Source of the DNA: Clusia tigrina
Taxonomy: Eukaryota; Arthropoda; Insecta; Diptera; Clusiidae
NCBI GenBank assembly: GCA_920105625.2
Contig: OV050030.1
Coordinates: 103,757,698 to 103,821,697, forward strand
Direction of reading: 5' to 3'
Length of the DNA: 64,000 nt
Below, one piece after another: positions 28,101 to 42,469 of this stretch. The position numbers and the translations under genes were made by a program. The notes under the pieces were generated by a model. That model was not told where the DNA came from. It saw nothing but the letters and a program-made list of their open reading frames with translations, and did not search any database. The number at the start of each line of letters is the position of its first letter. Within the stretch, counting starts at the first letter, position 1.

Positions 28101-31100
28101 CTATGAAGATAGCTTAAATTGACAAGAGGCACGAGTACTTTATTGTCTCAAAATATAAAGATTTTATGGCGCTCCAGTAAAAAGTTACAAGCATTAGATT
28201 GTTGCAAACTTTGATAGGTATAGAGATTAGGGCCATTTGAAGTTTTATCAGAGTTTGATTTGGGACTCAAGGGTAGCATAGCTATGAAGATAGCTTAAAT
28301 TGACAAGAGGCACGAGTACTTTATTGTCACAAAATTTCAAGATTTTATTACTCTCCAGTAAAATTTACAAGCATTTGATTGTTGCAAATTTTGATAGGTA
28401 TAGGACGCCCACTATAGAGATTAGGGCCATTTGAAGTTTTATCAGTGTTTGATTTGGGACTCAAGGGAAGCTTAGCTATGAGCGATAATTTTAATTGACA
28501 AGAGGCTCGAGTATTTTATTGTCACAAAATTTCAAGATTTTATGACGCTCCAGTAAAAAGTTACAAGCATTTGATTGTTGCAAATTTTGATAGGTATAGG
28601 ACACACAGTATAGAGATTAGGGCCATTTGAAGTTTTATCAGTGTTTTATTTTGGAGTGAAGGGTAGCATAACTATGAGTGATAATTTTAATTGACAAGAG
28701 GCTCGAGTATTTTATTGCCACAAAATTTCAAGGTTTTAAGACGCTACAGTAAAAATTTACAAGCATTTGAATGTTGCAAACTTTGAAAGGTGTAGGACGC
28801 ACCGTATAGAAGTTAGTGCCATTTCAAGTTTTATCAGTGTTTTATTTGGGACTCAAGGGTAGCATAGCTATTAAGATAGCTTAAATTGACAATAGGCACG
28901 AGTACTTTATTGTCTCAAAATATAAAGATTTTATGGCGCTCCAGTAAAAAGTTACAAGCATTAGATTGTTGCAAACTTTGATAGGTATAGAGATTAGGGC
29001 CATTTGAAGTTTTATCAGTGTTTGATTTGGGACTCAAGGGTAGCATACCTATGAGCGATAATTTTAATTGACAAGAGGCTCGAGTATTTTATTGTCACAA
29101 AATTTCAAGATTTTATGACGCTCCAGTAAAAAGTTACAAGCATTAGATTGTTGCAAACTTTGATAGGTATAGAGATTAGGTCCATTTGAAGTTTTATCAG
29201 TGTTTGATTTGGGACTCAAGGGTAGCATACCTATGAGCGATAATTTTAATTGACAAGAGGCTCGAGTATTTTATTGTCACAAAATTTCAAGATTTTATGA
29301 CGCTCCAGTAAAAAGTTACAAGCATTTGATTGTTGCAAATTTTGATAGGTATAGGACACACAGTATGGAGATTAGGGCCATTTGAAGTTTTATCATTGTT
29401 TTATTTTGGAGTGAAGGGTAGCATAACTATGAGCGATAATTTTAATTGACAAGAGGCTCGAGTATTTTATTGTCACAAAATTTCAATGTTTTAAGGCGCT
29501 ACAGTAAAACGTTACAACCATTTGAATGTTGCAAACTTTGAGAGGTGTAGGAAGCACCGTATAGAAGTTAGTGCCATTTGAAGTTTTATCAGTGTTTGAT
29601 TTGGGACTCAAGGATAGCATAGCTATGAACGATAGCTTAAATTGACAAGAGGCACGAGTGCTTTATTGTCACAAAATTTCAAGATTTTATTACTCTCCAG
29701 TAAAAGTTACAAGCATTTAATTGTTGCAAATTTGGATAGGTATAGCACGCACAGTATAGAGATTAGGGCCATTTGAAGTTTTATCAGTGTTTGATTTGGG
29801 ACTCAAGGGTAGCATACCTATGAGCGATAATTTTAATTGACAAGAGGCTCGCGTACTTTATTGTCTCAAAATATCAAGATTTTATGGCGCTCCAGTAAAA
29901 AGTTACAAGCATTAGATTGTTGCAAACTTTGATAGGTATAGGACGCTCAGTATAGAGATTAGGGCCATTTGAAGTTTTATCAGTGTTTGATTTGGGACTC
30001 AAGGGTAGCATACCTATGAGCGATCATTTTAATTGACAAGAGGGTCGAGTATTTTATTGTCACAAAATTTCAAGATTTTATGACGCTCCAGTAAAAAGTT
30101 ACAAGCATTTGATTGTTGCAAATTTTGATAGGTATAGGACACACAGTATAGAGATTAGGGCCATTTCAAGTTTTATCAGTGTTTTATTTTGGAGTGAAGC
30201 GGAGCATAGCTATGAGCGATAATTTTAAATGACAAGAGGCTCGAGTACTTTATTGTCTCAAAATATAAAGATTTTATGGCGCTCCAGTAAAAAGTTACAA
30301 GCATTAGATTGTTGCAAACTTTGATAGGTATAGAGATTAGGGCCATTTGAAGTTTTATCAGTGTTTGATTTGGGACTCAAGGGTAGCATACCTATGAGCG
30401 ATAATTTTAATTGACAAGAGGCTCGAGTATTTTATTGTCACAAAATTTCAAGATTTTATGACGCTCCAGTAAAAAGTTACAAGCATTTGATTGTTGCAAA
30501 TTTTGATAGGTATAGGACACACAGTATAGAGATTAGGGCCATTTGAAGTTTTATCAGTGTTTTATTTTGGAGTGAAGGGTAGCATAACTATGAGCGATAA
30601 TTTTAATTGCCAAGAGGCTCGAATATTTTATTGTCACAAAATTTCAAGGTTTTAAGACGCTACAGAAAAAATTTACAAGCATTTGAATGTTGCAAACTTT
30701 GAAAGGTGTAGGACGCACCGTATAGAAGTTAGTGCCATTTGAAGTTTTATCAGTGTTTTATTTGGGACTCAAGGGTATCATAGCTATGAAGACAGCTTAA
30801 ATTGACAAGAGGCACGAGTACTTTATTGTCTCAAAATATAAAGATTTTATGGCGCTCCAGTAAAAAGTTACAAGCATTAGATAGTTGCAAACTTTGATAG
30901 GTATAGAGATTAGGGCCATTTGAAGTTTTATCAGTGTTTGATTTGGGACTCAAGGGTAGCATACCTATGAGCGATAATTTTAATTGACAAGAGGCTCGAG
31001 TATTTTATTGTCACATAATTTCAAGATTTTATGACGCTCCAGTAAAAAGTTACAAGCATTAGATTGTTGCAAACTTTGATAGGTATAGAGATTAGGGCCA

Positions 31101-32699
31101 TTTGAAGTTTTATCAGTGTTTGATTTGGGACTCAAGGGTAGCATATCTATGAGCGATAATTTTAATTGACAAGAGGCTCGAGTATTTTATTGTCACAAAA
31201 TTTCAAGATTTTATGACGCTCCAGTAAGAAGTTACAAGCATTTGATTGTTGCAAATTTTGATAGGTATAGGACACACAGTATAGAGATTAGGGCAATTTG
31301 AAGTTTTATCAGTGTTTTATTTTGGAGTGAAGGGTAGCATAACTATGAGCGATAATTTTAATTGACAAGAGGCTCGAGTATTTTATTGTCACAAAATTTC
31401 AATGTTTTAAGGCGCTACAGTAAAACGTTACAACCATTTGAATGTTGCAAACTTTGAGAGGTGTAGGACGCACCGTATAGAAGTTAGTGCCATTTATACA
31501 GTATAGAGATTAGGGCCATTTGAAGTTTTATCAGTGTTTTATTTTGGAGTGAAGGGTAGCATAACTATGAGCGATAATTTTAATTGACAAGAGGCTCGAG
31601 TATTTTATTGTCACAAAATTTCAATGTTTTAAGGCGCTACAGTAAAACGTTACAACCATTTGAATGTTGCAAACTTTGAGAGGTGTAGGACGCACCGTAT
31701 AGAAGTTAGTGCCATTTGAAGTTTTATCAGTGTTTGATTTGGGACTTAAGGATAGCATAGCTATGAACGATAGCTTAAATTGACAAGAGGCACGAGTGCT
31801 TTATTGTCACAAAATTTCAAGATTTTATTACTCTCCAGTAAAAGTTACAAGCATTTAATTGTTGCAAATTTGGATAGGTATAGCACGCACAGTATAGAGA
31901 TTAGGGCCATTTGAAGTTTTATCAGTGTTTGATTTGGGACTCAAGGGTAGCATACCTATGAGCGATAATTTTAATTGACAAGAGGCTCGAGTACTTTATT
32001 GTCTCAAAATATCAAGATTTTATGGCGCTCCAGTAAAAAGTTACAAGCATTAGATTGTTACAAATTTTGATAGGTATAGGACGCCCACTATAGAGATTGG
32101 GGCCATTTGAAGTTTTATCAGTGTTTGATTTGGGACTCAAGGGTAGCTTAGCTATGAGCGATAATTTTAATTGACAAGAGGCTCGATTATTTTATTGTCA
32201 CAAAATTTCAAGATTTTGTTACCCTTCAGTAAAAGTTACAAGCATTTCAATGTTGCAAACTTGGTATGGTATAGGACACACCATATAGAAGTTCGGCCAT
32301 TTGAAAATTTATCAGTGTTTGATTTGGGACTCAAGGGTAGCATAGCTATGAACGATAGCTTAAATTGACAAGAGGCACGAGTACTTTATTGTCACAAAAT
32401 TTCAAGATTTTATTACTCTCCAGTAAAAGTTACAAGCTTTGATTGTTGAAAATTTTGATAGGTATAGCACGCACAGTATAGAGATTAGGGCCATTTAAAG
32501 TTTTATCAGTGTTTGATTTGGGACTCAAAGGTAGCATAGCTATGAGCGATAATTTTAATTGACAAGAGGCTCGAGTACTTTATTGTCTCAAAATATAAAG
32601 ATTTTATGGCGCTCCAGTAAAAAGTTACAAGCATTAGATTGTTGCAAACTTTGATAGGTATAGAGATTAGGGCCATTTGAAGTTTTATCAGTGTTTGAT

Positions 32700-35600
32700 T
32701 TGGACTCAAGGGTAGCATACCTATGAGCGATAATTTTAATTGACAAGAGGCTCGAGTATTTTATTGTCACAAAATTTCAAGATTTTATGACGCTCCAGTA
32801 AAAAGTTACAAGCATTTGATTGTTGCAAATTTTGATAGGTATAGGACACACAGTATAGAGATTAGGGCCATTTGAAGTTTTATCAGTGCTTTATTTTGGA
32901 GTGAAGTGTAGCATAACTATGAGCGATAATTTTAATTGACAAGAGGCTCGAGTATTTTATTGTCACAAAATTTCAAGATTTTGTTACGCTCCAGTAAAAA
33001 GTTACAAGCATTTGAATGTTGCAAACTTTGATAGGTATAGGACACACCATATTGTAGTTCGGGCCATTTGAAGGTTTATCAGTGTTTGATTTGGGACTCA
33101 AGGGAAGCATAGGTATGAGCTATCGCTTAAATTTACAAGAGGCACGAGTACTATATTGTCACAAAATTTCTAGGTTTTAAGACGCTACAGTAAAAATTTA
33201 CAAGCATTTGAATGTTGCAAACTTTGAAAGGTGTAGGACGCACCGTATAGAAGTTAGTGCCATTTGAAGTTTTATCAGTGTTTTATTTGGGACTCAAGGG
33301 TAGCATAGCTATGAAGATAACTTAAATTGACAAGAGGCACGAGTACTTTATTGTCACAAAATTTCAAGATTTTATTACTCTCCAGTAAAATTTACAAGCA
33401 TTTGATTGTTGCAAATTTTGATACGTATAGGACGCCCACTATAGAGATTAAGGCCATTTGAAGTTTTATCAGTGTTTGATTTGGGACTCAAGGGAAGCTT
33501 AGCTATGAGCGATAATTTTAATTGACAAGAGGCTCGAGTATTTTATTGTCACAAAATTTCAATGTTTTAAGGCGCTACAGTAAAACGTTACAACCATTTG
33601 AATGTTGCAAACTTTGAGAGGTGTAGGACGTACCGTATAGAAGTTAGTGCCATTTGAAGTTTTATCAGTGTTTGATTTGGGACTCAAGGGTAGCTTAGCT
33701 ATGAGCGATAATTTTAATTGACAAGAGGCTCGAGTATTTTATTGTCACAAAATTTCAAGATTTTGTTACCCTCCAGTAAAAGTTACAAGCATTTCAATGT
33801 TGCAAACTTTGATAGGTATAGGACACTCCATATAGAAGTTCGAGCCATTTGAAGTTTTATCAGTGTTTGATTTGGGACTTAAGGGTAGCATAGCTATGAA
33901 CGATAGCTTAAATTGACAAGAGGCACGAGTACTTTATTGTCACAAAATTTCAAGATTTTATTACTCTCCAGTAAAAGTTACAAGCTTTGATTGTTGCAAA
34001 TTTTGATAGGTATAGCACGCACAGTATAGAGATTAGGGCCATTTGAAGTTTTATCAGTGTTTGATTTGGGACTCAAAGGTAGCATAGCTATGAGCGATAA
34101 TTTTAATTGACAAGAGGCTCGAGTACTTTATTGTCTCAAAATATAAAGATTTTATGGCGCTCCAGTAAAAAGTTACAAGCATTAGATTGTTGCAAACTTT
34201 GATAGGTATAGAGATTAGGGCCATTTGAAGTTTTATCAGTGTTTGATTTGGGACTCAAGAGTAGCATACCTATGAGCGATAATTTTAATTGACAAGAGGC
34301 TCGAGTATTTTATTGTCACAAAATTTCAAGATTTTATGACGCTCCAGTAAAAAGTTACAAGCATTTGATTGTTGCAAATTTTGATAGGTATAGGACACAC
34401 AGTATAGAGATTAGGGCCATTTGAAGTTTTATCAGTGCTTTATTTTGGAGTGAAGGGTAGCATAACTATGAGCGATAATTTTAATTGACAAGAGGCTCGA
34501 GTATTTTATTGTCACAAAATTTCAAGATTTTGTTACGCTCCAGTAAAAAGTTACAAGCATTTGAATGTTGCAAACTTTGATAGGTATAGGACACACCATA
34601 TTGTAGTTCGGGCCATTTGAAGGTTTATCAGTGTTTGATTTGGGACTCAAGGGAAGCATAGCTATGAGCTATCGCTTAAATTTACAAGAGGCACGAGTAC
34701 TATATTGTCACAAAATTTCATGGTTTTAAGACGCTACAGTAAAAATTTACAAGCATTTGAATGTTGCAAACTTTGAAAGGTGTAGGACGCACCGTATAGA
34801 AGTTAGTGCCATTTCCAGTTTTATCAGTGTTTTATTTGGGACTCAAGGGTAGCATAGCTATTAAGATAGCTTAAATTGACAAGAGGCACGAGTACTTTAT
34901 TGTCACAAAATTTCAAGATTTTATTACTCTCCAGTAAAAGTTACAAGCATTTAATTATTGCAAATTTGGATAGGTATAGCACGCACAGTATAGAGATTAG
35001 GGCCATTTGAAGTTTTATCAGTGTTTGATTTGGGACTCAAAGGTAGCATAGCTATGAGCGATAATTTTAATTGACAAGAGGCTCGAGTACTTTATTGTCT
35101 CAAAATATAAAGATTTTATGGCGCTCCAGTAAAAAGTTACAAGCAATAGATTGTTGCAAACTTTGATAGGTATAGAGATTAGGGCCATTTGAAGTTTTAT
35201 CAGTGTTTGATTTGGGACTCAAGAGTAGCATACCTATGAGCGATAATTTTAATTGACAAGAGGCTCGAGTATTTTATTGTCACAAAATTTCAAGATTTTA
35301 TGACGCTCCAGTAAAAAGTTACAAGCATTTGATTGTTGCAAATTTTGATAGGTATAGGACACACAGTATAGAGATTAGGGCCATTTGAAGTTTTATCAGT
35401 GCTTTATTTTGGAGTGAAGGGTAGCATAACTATGAGCGATAATTTTAATTGACAAGAGGCTCGAGTATTTTATTGTCACAAAATTTCAAGATTTTGTTAC
35501 GCTCCAGTAAAAACTTACAAGCATTTGAATGTTGCAAACTTTGATAGGTATAGGACACACCATATTGTAGTTCGGGCCATTTGAAGGTTTATCAGTGTTT

Positions 35601-36000
35601 GATTTGGGACTCAAGGGAAGCATAGCTATGAGCTATCGCTTAAATTTACAAGAGGCACGAGTACTATATTGTCACAAAATTTCAAGGTTTTAAGACGCTA
35701 CAGTAAAAATTTACAAGCATTTGAATGTTGCAAACTTTGAAAGGTGTAGGACGCACCGTATAGAAGTTAGTGCCATTTCCAGTTTTATCAGTGTTTTATT
35801 TGGGACTCAAGGGTAGCATAGCTATGAAGATAGCTTAAATTGACAAGAGGCACGAGTACTTTATTGTCACAAAATTTCAAGATTTTATTACTCTCCAGTA
35901 AAATTTACAAGCATTTGATTGTTGCAAATTTTGATACGTATAGGACGCCCACTATAGAGATTAGGGCCATTTGAAGTTTTATCAGTGTTTGATTTGGGAC
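32700..36000 (+). repeat. Higher-order repeat blocks with 1,549- and 964-bp spacing
   Basis: The marker cagtgctttattttgg occurs at 32,884, 34,433 and 35,397. A second marker, atcgcttaaatttacaagagg with a private ttta in place of ttga, lies near 33,122, 34,670 and 35,633. The three blocks share the same order of subtypes. The first spacing is 585 bp longer, equal to three monomers, so the units differ by gain or loss of whole monomers, as expected from unequal exchange. Confidence 0.8.
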
Positions 36001-36199
36001 TCAAGGGAAGCTTAGCTATGAGCGATAATTTTAATTGACAAGAGGCTCGAGTATTTTATTGTCACAAAATTTCAATGTTTTAAGGCGCTACAGTAAAACG
36101 TTACAACCATTTGAATGTTGCAAACTTTGAGAGGTGTAGGACGCACCGTATAGAAGTTAGTGCCATTTGAAGTTTTATCAGTGTTTGATTTGGGACTCA

Positions 36200-39100
36200 A
36201 GGATAGCATAGCTATGAACGATAGCTTAAATTGACAAGAGGCACGAGTGCTTTATTGTCACAAAATTTCAAGATTTTATTTTCTCCAGTAAAAGTTTCAA
36301 GCATTTAATAATTGCAAATTTGGATAGGTATAGCACGCACAGTATAGAGATTAGGGCCATTTGAAGTTTTATCAGTGTTTGATTTGGGACTCAAGGGTAG
36401 CATACCTATGAGCGATAATTTTAATTGACAAGAGGCTCGAGTACTTTATTGTCTCAAAATATCAAGATTTTATGGCGCTCCAGTAAAAAGTTACAAGCAT
36501 TAGATTGTTGCAAACTTTGATAGGTAGAGGACGCACAGTATAGAGATTAGGGCCATTTGAAGTTTTATCAGTGTTTGATTTGGGACTCAAGGGTAGCATA
36601 CCTATGAGCGATCATTTTAATTGACAAGAGGCTCGAGTATTTTATTGTCACAAAATTTCAAGATTTTATGACGCTCCAGTAAAAAGTTACAAGCATTTGA
36701 TTGTTGCAAATTTTGATAGGTATAGGACACACAGTATAGAGATTAGGGCCATTTGAAGTTTTATCAGTGTTTTATTTTGGAGTGAAGCGTAGCATAACTA
36801 TGAGCGATAGTTTTAATTGACAAGAGGCTCCAGTATTTTATTGTCACAAAATTTCAAGATTTTGTTACGCTCCAGTAAAAAGTTACAAGCATTTGAATGT
36901 TGCAAACATTGATAGGTATAGGACACACCATATAGTAGTTCGGGCCATTTGAAATTTTTTCAGTGTTTGATTTGGGACTCAAGGGTAGCATAGCTATGAG
37001 CTATCGCTTAAATTGACAAGAGGAACGAGTACTATATTGTCACAAAATTTCAAGGTTTTAAGACGCTACAGTAAAAATTTACAAGCATTTCAATGTTGCA
37101 AACTTTGAAAGGTGTAGGACGCACCGTATAGAAGTTAGTGCCATTTGAAATTTTATCAGTGTTTTATTTGGGACTCAAGGGTAGCATAGCTATGAAGATA
37201 GCTTAAATTGACAAGAGGCACGAGTACTTTATTGTCACAAAATTTCAAGATTTTATTACTCTCCAGTAAAATTTACAACCATTTGATTGTTGCAAATTTT
37301 GATACGTATAGGACGCCCACTATAGAGATTAGGGCCATTTGAAGTTTTATCAGTGTTTGATTTGGGACTCAAGGGAAGCTTAGCTATGAGCGATAATTTT
37401 AATTGACAAGAGGCTCGAGTATTTTATTGTCACAAAATTTCAATGTTTTAAGGCGCTACAGTAAAACGTTATAACCATTTGAATGTTGCAAACTTTGAGA
37501 GGTGTAGGACGCACAGTATAGAGATTAGGGCCATTTGAAGTTTTATCAGTGTTTGATTTGGGACTCAAGGGTAGCATAGCTATGAAGATAGCTTAAATTG
37601 ACAAGAGGCACGAGTACTTTATTGTCAAAAAATTTCAAGATTTTATTACTCTCCAGTAAAATTTACAAGCATTTGATTGTTGCAAATTTTGATACGTATA
37701 GGACGCCCACTATAGAGATTAGGGCCATTTGAAGTTTTATCAGTGTTTGATTTGGGACTCAAGGGAAGCTTAGCTATGAGCGATAATTTTAATTGACAAG
37801 AGGCTCGAGTATTTTATTGTCACAAAATTTCAATGTTTTAAGGCGCTACAGTAAAACGTTACAACCATTTGAATGTTGCAAACTTTGAGAGGTGTAGGAC
37901 GCACCGTATAGAAGTTAGTGCCATTTGAAGTTTTATCAGTGTTTGATTTGGGACTCAAGGATAGCATAGCTATGAACGATAGCTTAAATTGACAAGAGGC
38001 ACGAGTGCTTTATTGTCACAAAATTTCAAGATTTTATTTTCTCCAGTAAAAGTTTCAAGCATTTAATTATTGCAAATTTGGATAGGTATAGCACGCACAG
38101 TATAGAGATTAGGGCCATTTGAAGTTTTATCAGTGTTTGATTTGGGACTCAAGGGTAGCATACCTATGAGCGATAATTTTAATTGACAAGAGGCTCGAGT
38201 ACTTTATTGTCTCAAAATATCAAGATTTTATGGCGCTCCAGTAAAAAGTTACAAGCATTAGATTGTTGCAAACTTTGATAGGTAGAGGACGCACAGTATA
38301 GAGATTAGGGCCATTTGAAGTTTTATCAGTGTTTGATTTGGGACTCAAGGGTAGCATACCTATGAGCGATCATTTTAATTGACAAGAGGCTCGAGTATTT
38401 TATTGTCACAAAATTTCAAGATTTTATGACGCTCCAGTAAAAAGTTACAAGCATTTGATTGTTGCAAATTTTGATAGGTATAGGACACACAGTATAGAGA
38501 TTAGGGCCATTTGAAGTTTTATCAGTGTTTTATTTTGGAGTGAAGCGTAGCATAACTATGAGCGATAATTTTAATTGACAAGAGGCTCCAGTATTTTATT
38601 GTCACAAAATTTCAAGATTTTGTTACGCTCCAGTAAAAAGTTACAAGCATTTGAATGTTGCAAACATTGATAGGTATAGGACACACCATATAGTAGTTCG
38701 GGCCATTTGAAATTTTATCAGTGTTTGATTTGGGACTCAAGGGTAGCATAGCTATGAGCTATCGCTTAAATTGACAAGAGGAACGAGTACTATATTGTCA
38801 CAAAATTTCAAGGTTTTAAGACGCTACAGTAAAAATTTACAAGCATTTCAATGTTGCAAACTTTGAAAGGTGTAGGACGCACCGTATAGAAGTTAGTGCC
38901 ATTTCCAGTTTTATCAGTGTTTTATTTGGGACTCAAGGGTAGCATAGCTATGAAGATAGCTTAAATTGACAAGAGGCACGAGTACTTTATTGTCACAAAA
39001 TTTCAAGATTTTATTACTCTCCAGTAAAATTTACAAGCATTTGATTGTTGCAAATTTTGATACGTATAGGACGCCCACTATAGAGATTAGGGCCATTTGA

Positions 39101-42100
39101 AGTTTTATCAGTGTTTGATTTGGGACTCAAGGGAAGCTTAGCTATGAGCGATAATTTTAATTGACAAGAGGCTCGAGTATTTTATTGTCACAAAATTTCA
39201 ATGTTTTAAGGCGCTACAGTAAAACGTTACAACCATTTAAATGTTGCAAACTTTGAGAGGTGTAGGACGCACCGTATAGAAGTTAGTGCCATTTGAAGTT
39301 TTATCAGTGTTTGATTTGGGACTCAAGGATAGCATAGCTATGAACGATAGCTTAAATTGACAAGAGGCACGAGTGCTTTATTGTCACAAAATTTCAAGAT
39401 TTTATTTTCTCCAGTAAAAGTTTCAAGCATTTAATTATTGCAAATTTGGATAGGTATAGCACGCACAGTATAGAGATTAGGGCCATTTGAAGTTTTATCA
39501 GTGTTTGATTTGGGACTCAAGGGTAGCATACCTATGAGCGATAATTTTAATTGACAAGAGGCTCGAGTACTTTATTGTCTCAAAATATCAAGATTTTATG
39601 GCGCTCCAGTAAAAAGTTACAAGCATTAGATTGTTGCAAACTTTGATAGGTAGAGGACGCACAATATAGAGATTAGGGCCATTTGAAGTTTTATCAGTGT
39701 TTGATTTGGGACTCAAGGGTAGCATACCTATGAGCGATCATTTTAATTGACAAGAGGCTCGAGTATTTTATTGTCACAAAATTTCAAGATTTTATGACGC
39801 TCCAGTAAAAAGTTACAAGCATTTGATTGTTGCAAATTTTGATAGGTATAGGACACACAGTATAGAGATTAGGGCCATTTGAAGTTTTATCAGTGTTTTA
39901 TTTTGGAGTGAAGCGTAGCATAACTATGAGCGATAATTTTAATTGACAAGAGGCTCCAGTATTTTATTGTCACAAAATTTCAAGATTTTGTTACGCTCCA
40001 GTAAAAAGTTACAAGCATTTGAATGTTGCAAACATTGATAGGTATAGGACACACCATATAGTAGTTCGGGCCATTTGAAATTTTATCAGTGTTTGATTTG
40101 GGACTCAAGGGTAGCATAGCTATGAGCTATCGCTTAAATTGACAAGAGGAACGAGTACTATATTGTCACAAAATTTCAAGGTTTTAAGACGCTACAGTAA
40201 AAATTTACAAGCATTTCAATGTTGCAAACTTTGAAAGGTGTAGGACGCACCGTATAGAAGTTAGTGCCATTTGAAATTTTATCAGTGTTTTATTTGGGAC
40301 TCAAGGGTAGCATAGCTATGAAGATAGCTTAAATTGACAAGAGGCACGAGTACTTTATTGTCACAAAATTTCAAGATTTTATTACTCTCCAGTAAAATTT
40401 ACAAGCATTTGATTGTTGCAAATTTTGATACGTATAGGACGCCCACTATAGAGATTAGGGCCATTTGAAGTTTTATCAGTGTTTGATTTGGGACTCAAGG
40501 GAAGCTTAGCTATGAGCGATAATTTTAATTGACAAGAGGCTCGAGTATTTTATTGTCACAAAATTTCAATGTTTTAAGGCGCTACAGTAAAACGTTATAA
40601 CCATTTGAATGTTGCAAACTTTGAGAGGTGTAGGACGCACAGTATAGAGATTAGGGCCATTTGAAGTTTTATCAGTGTTTGATTTGGGACTCAAGGGTAG
40701 CATAGCTATGAAGATAGCTTAAATTGACAAGAGGCACGAGTACTTTATTGTCACAAAATTTCAAGATTTTATTACTCTCCAGTAAAATTTACAAGCATTT
40801 GATTGTTGCAAATTTTGATACGTATAGGACGCCCACTATAGAGATTAGGGCCATTTGAAGTTTTATCAGTGTTTGATTTGGGACTCAAGGGAAGCTTAGC
40901 TATGAGCGATAATTTTAATTGACAAGAGGCTCGAGTATTTTATTGTCACAAAATTTCAATGTTTTAAGGCGCTACAGTAAAGCGTTACAACCATTTGAAT
41001 GTTGCAAACTTTGAGAGGTGTAGGACGCACCGTATAGAAGTTAGTGCCATTTGAAGTTTTATCAGTGTTTGATTTGGGACTCAAGGATAGCATAGCTATG
41101 AACGATAGCTTAAATTGACAAGAGGCACGAGTGCTTTATTGTCACAAAATTTCAAGATTTTATTTTCTCCAGTAAAAGTTACAAGCATTTAATTGTTGCA
41201 AATTTGGATAGGTATAGCACGCGCAGTATAGAGATTAGGGCCATTTGAAGTTTTATCAGTGTTTGATTTGGGACTCAAGGGTAGCATACCTATGAGCGAT
41301 AATTTTAATTGACAGGAGGCTCGAGTACTTTATTGTCTCAAAATATCAAGATTTTATGGCGCTCCAGTAAAAAGTTACAAGCATTAGATTGCTGCAAACT
41401 TTGATAGGTATAGGACGCACAGTATAGAGATTAGGGCCACTTGAAGTTTTATCAGTGTTTGATTTGGGACTCAAGGGTAGCATACCTATGCGCGATCATT
41501 TTAATTGACAAGAGGCCCGAGTATTTTATTGTCACAAAATTTCAAGATTTTATGACGCTCCAGTAAAAAGTTACAAGCATTTCATTGTTGCAAATTTTGA
41601 TAGGTATAGGACACACAGTATAGAGATTAGGGCCATTTGAAGTTTTTTCAGTGTTTTATTTTGGAGTGAAGCGTAGCATAACTATGAGCGATAATTTTAA
41701 TTGACAAGAGGCTCCAGTATTTTATTGTCACAAAATTTCAAGATTTTGTTACGCTCCAGTAAAAAGTTACAAGCATTTGAATGTTGCAAACTTTGATAGG
41801 TATAGGACACACCATATAGTAGTTCGGGCCATTTGAAGTTTTATCAGTGTTTGATTTGGGACTCAAGGGTAGCATAGCTATGAGCTATCGCTTAAATTGA
41901 CAAGAGGAACGAGTACTATATTGTCACAAAATTTCAAGGTTTTAAGACGCTACAGTAAAAATTTACAAGCATTTCAATGTTGCAAACTTTGAAAGGTGTA
42001 GGACGCACCGTATAGAAGTTAGTGCCATTTGAAATTTTATCAGTGTTTTATTTGGGACTCAAGGGTAGCATAGCTATGAAGATAGCTTAAATTGACAAGA

Positions 42101-42300
42101 GGCACGAGTAATTTATTGTCACAAAATTTCACGATTTTATTACTCTCCAGTAAAAGTTACAAGCATATGATTGTTGCAAATTTTGATAGGTATAGGACGC
42201 CCACTATAGAGATTAGGGCCATTTGAAGTTTTATCAGTGTTTGATTTGGGACTCAAGGGTAGCTTAGCTATGAGCGATAATTTTAATTGACAAGAGTCTC
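36200..42300 (+). repeat. Nested higher-order repeat, 3,126-bp unit
   Basis: The private variant ggctccagtatt lies at 36,826, 38,584, 39,952 and 41,710, giving spacings of 1,758, 1,368 and 1,758 bp. The alternating pattern sums to 3,126 bp. A second marker, acgttataacc, lies 3,126 bp apart (ataacc at 37,471 and 40,597). The 1,758- and 1,368-bp sub-blocks differ by two monomers, so this is a two-level repeat: a 7/9-monomer block duplicated inside a 16-monomer unit. Confidence 0.85.
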
Positions 42301-42469
42301 GAGTATTTTATTGTCACAAAATTTCAAGATTTTGTTACCCTCCAGTAAAAGTTACAAGCATTTCAATGTTGCAAACTTTGATAGGTATAGGACACTCCAT
42401 ATAGAAGTTCGAGCCATTTGAAGTTTTATCAGTGTTTGATTTGGGACTCAAGGGTAGCATAGCTATGAA

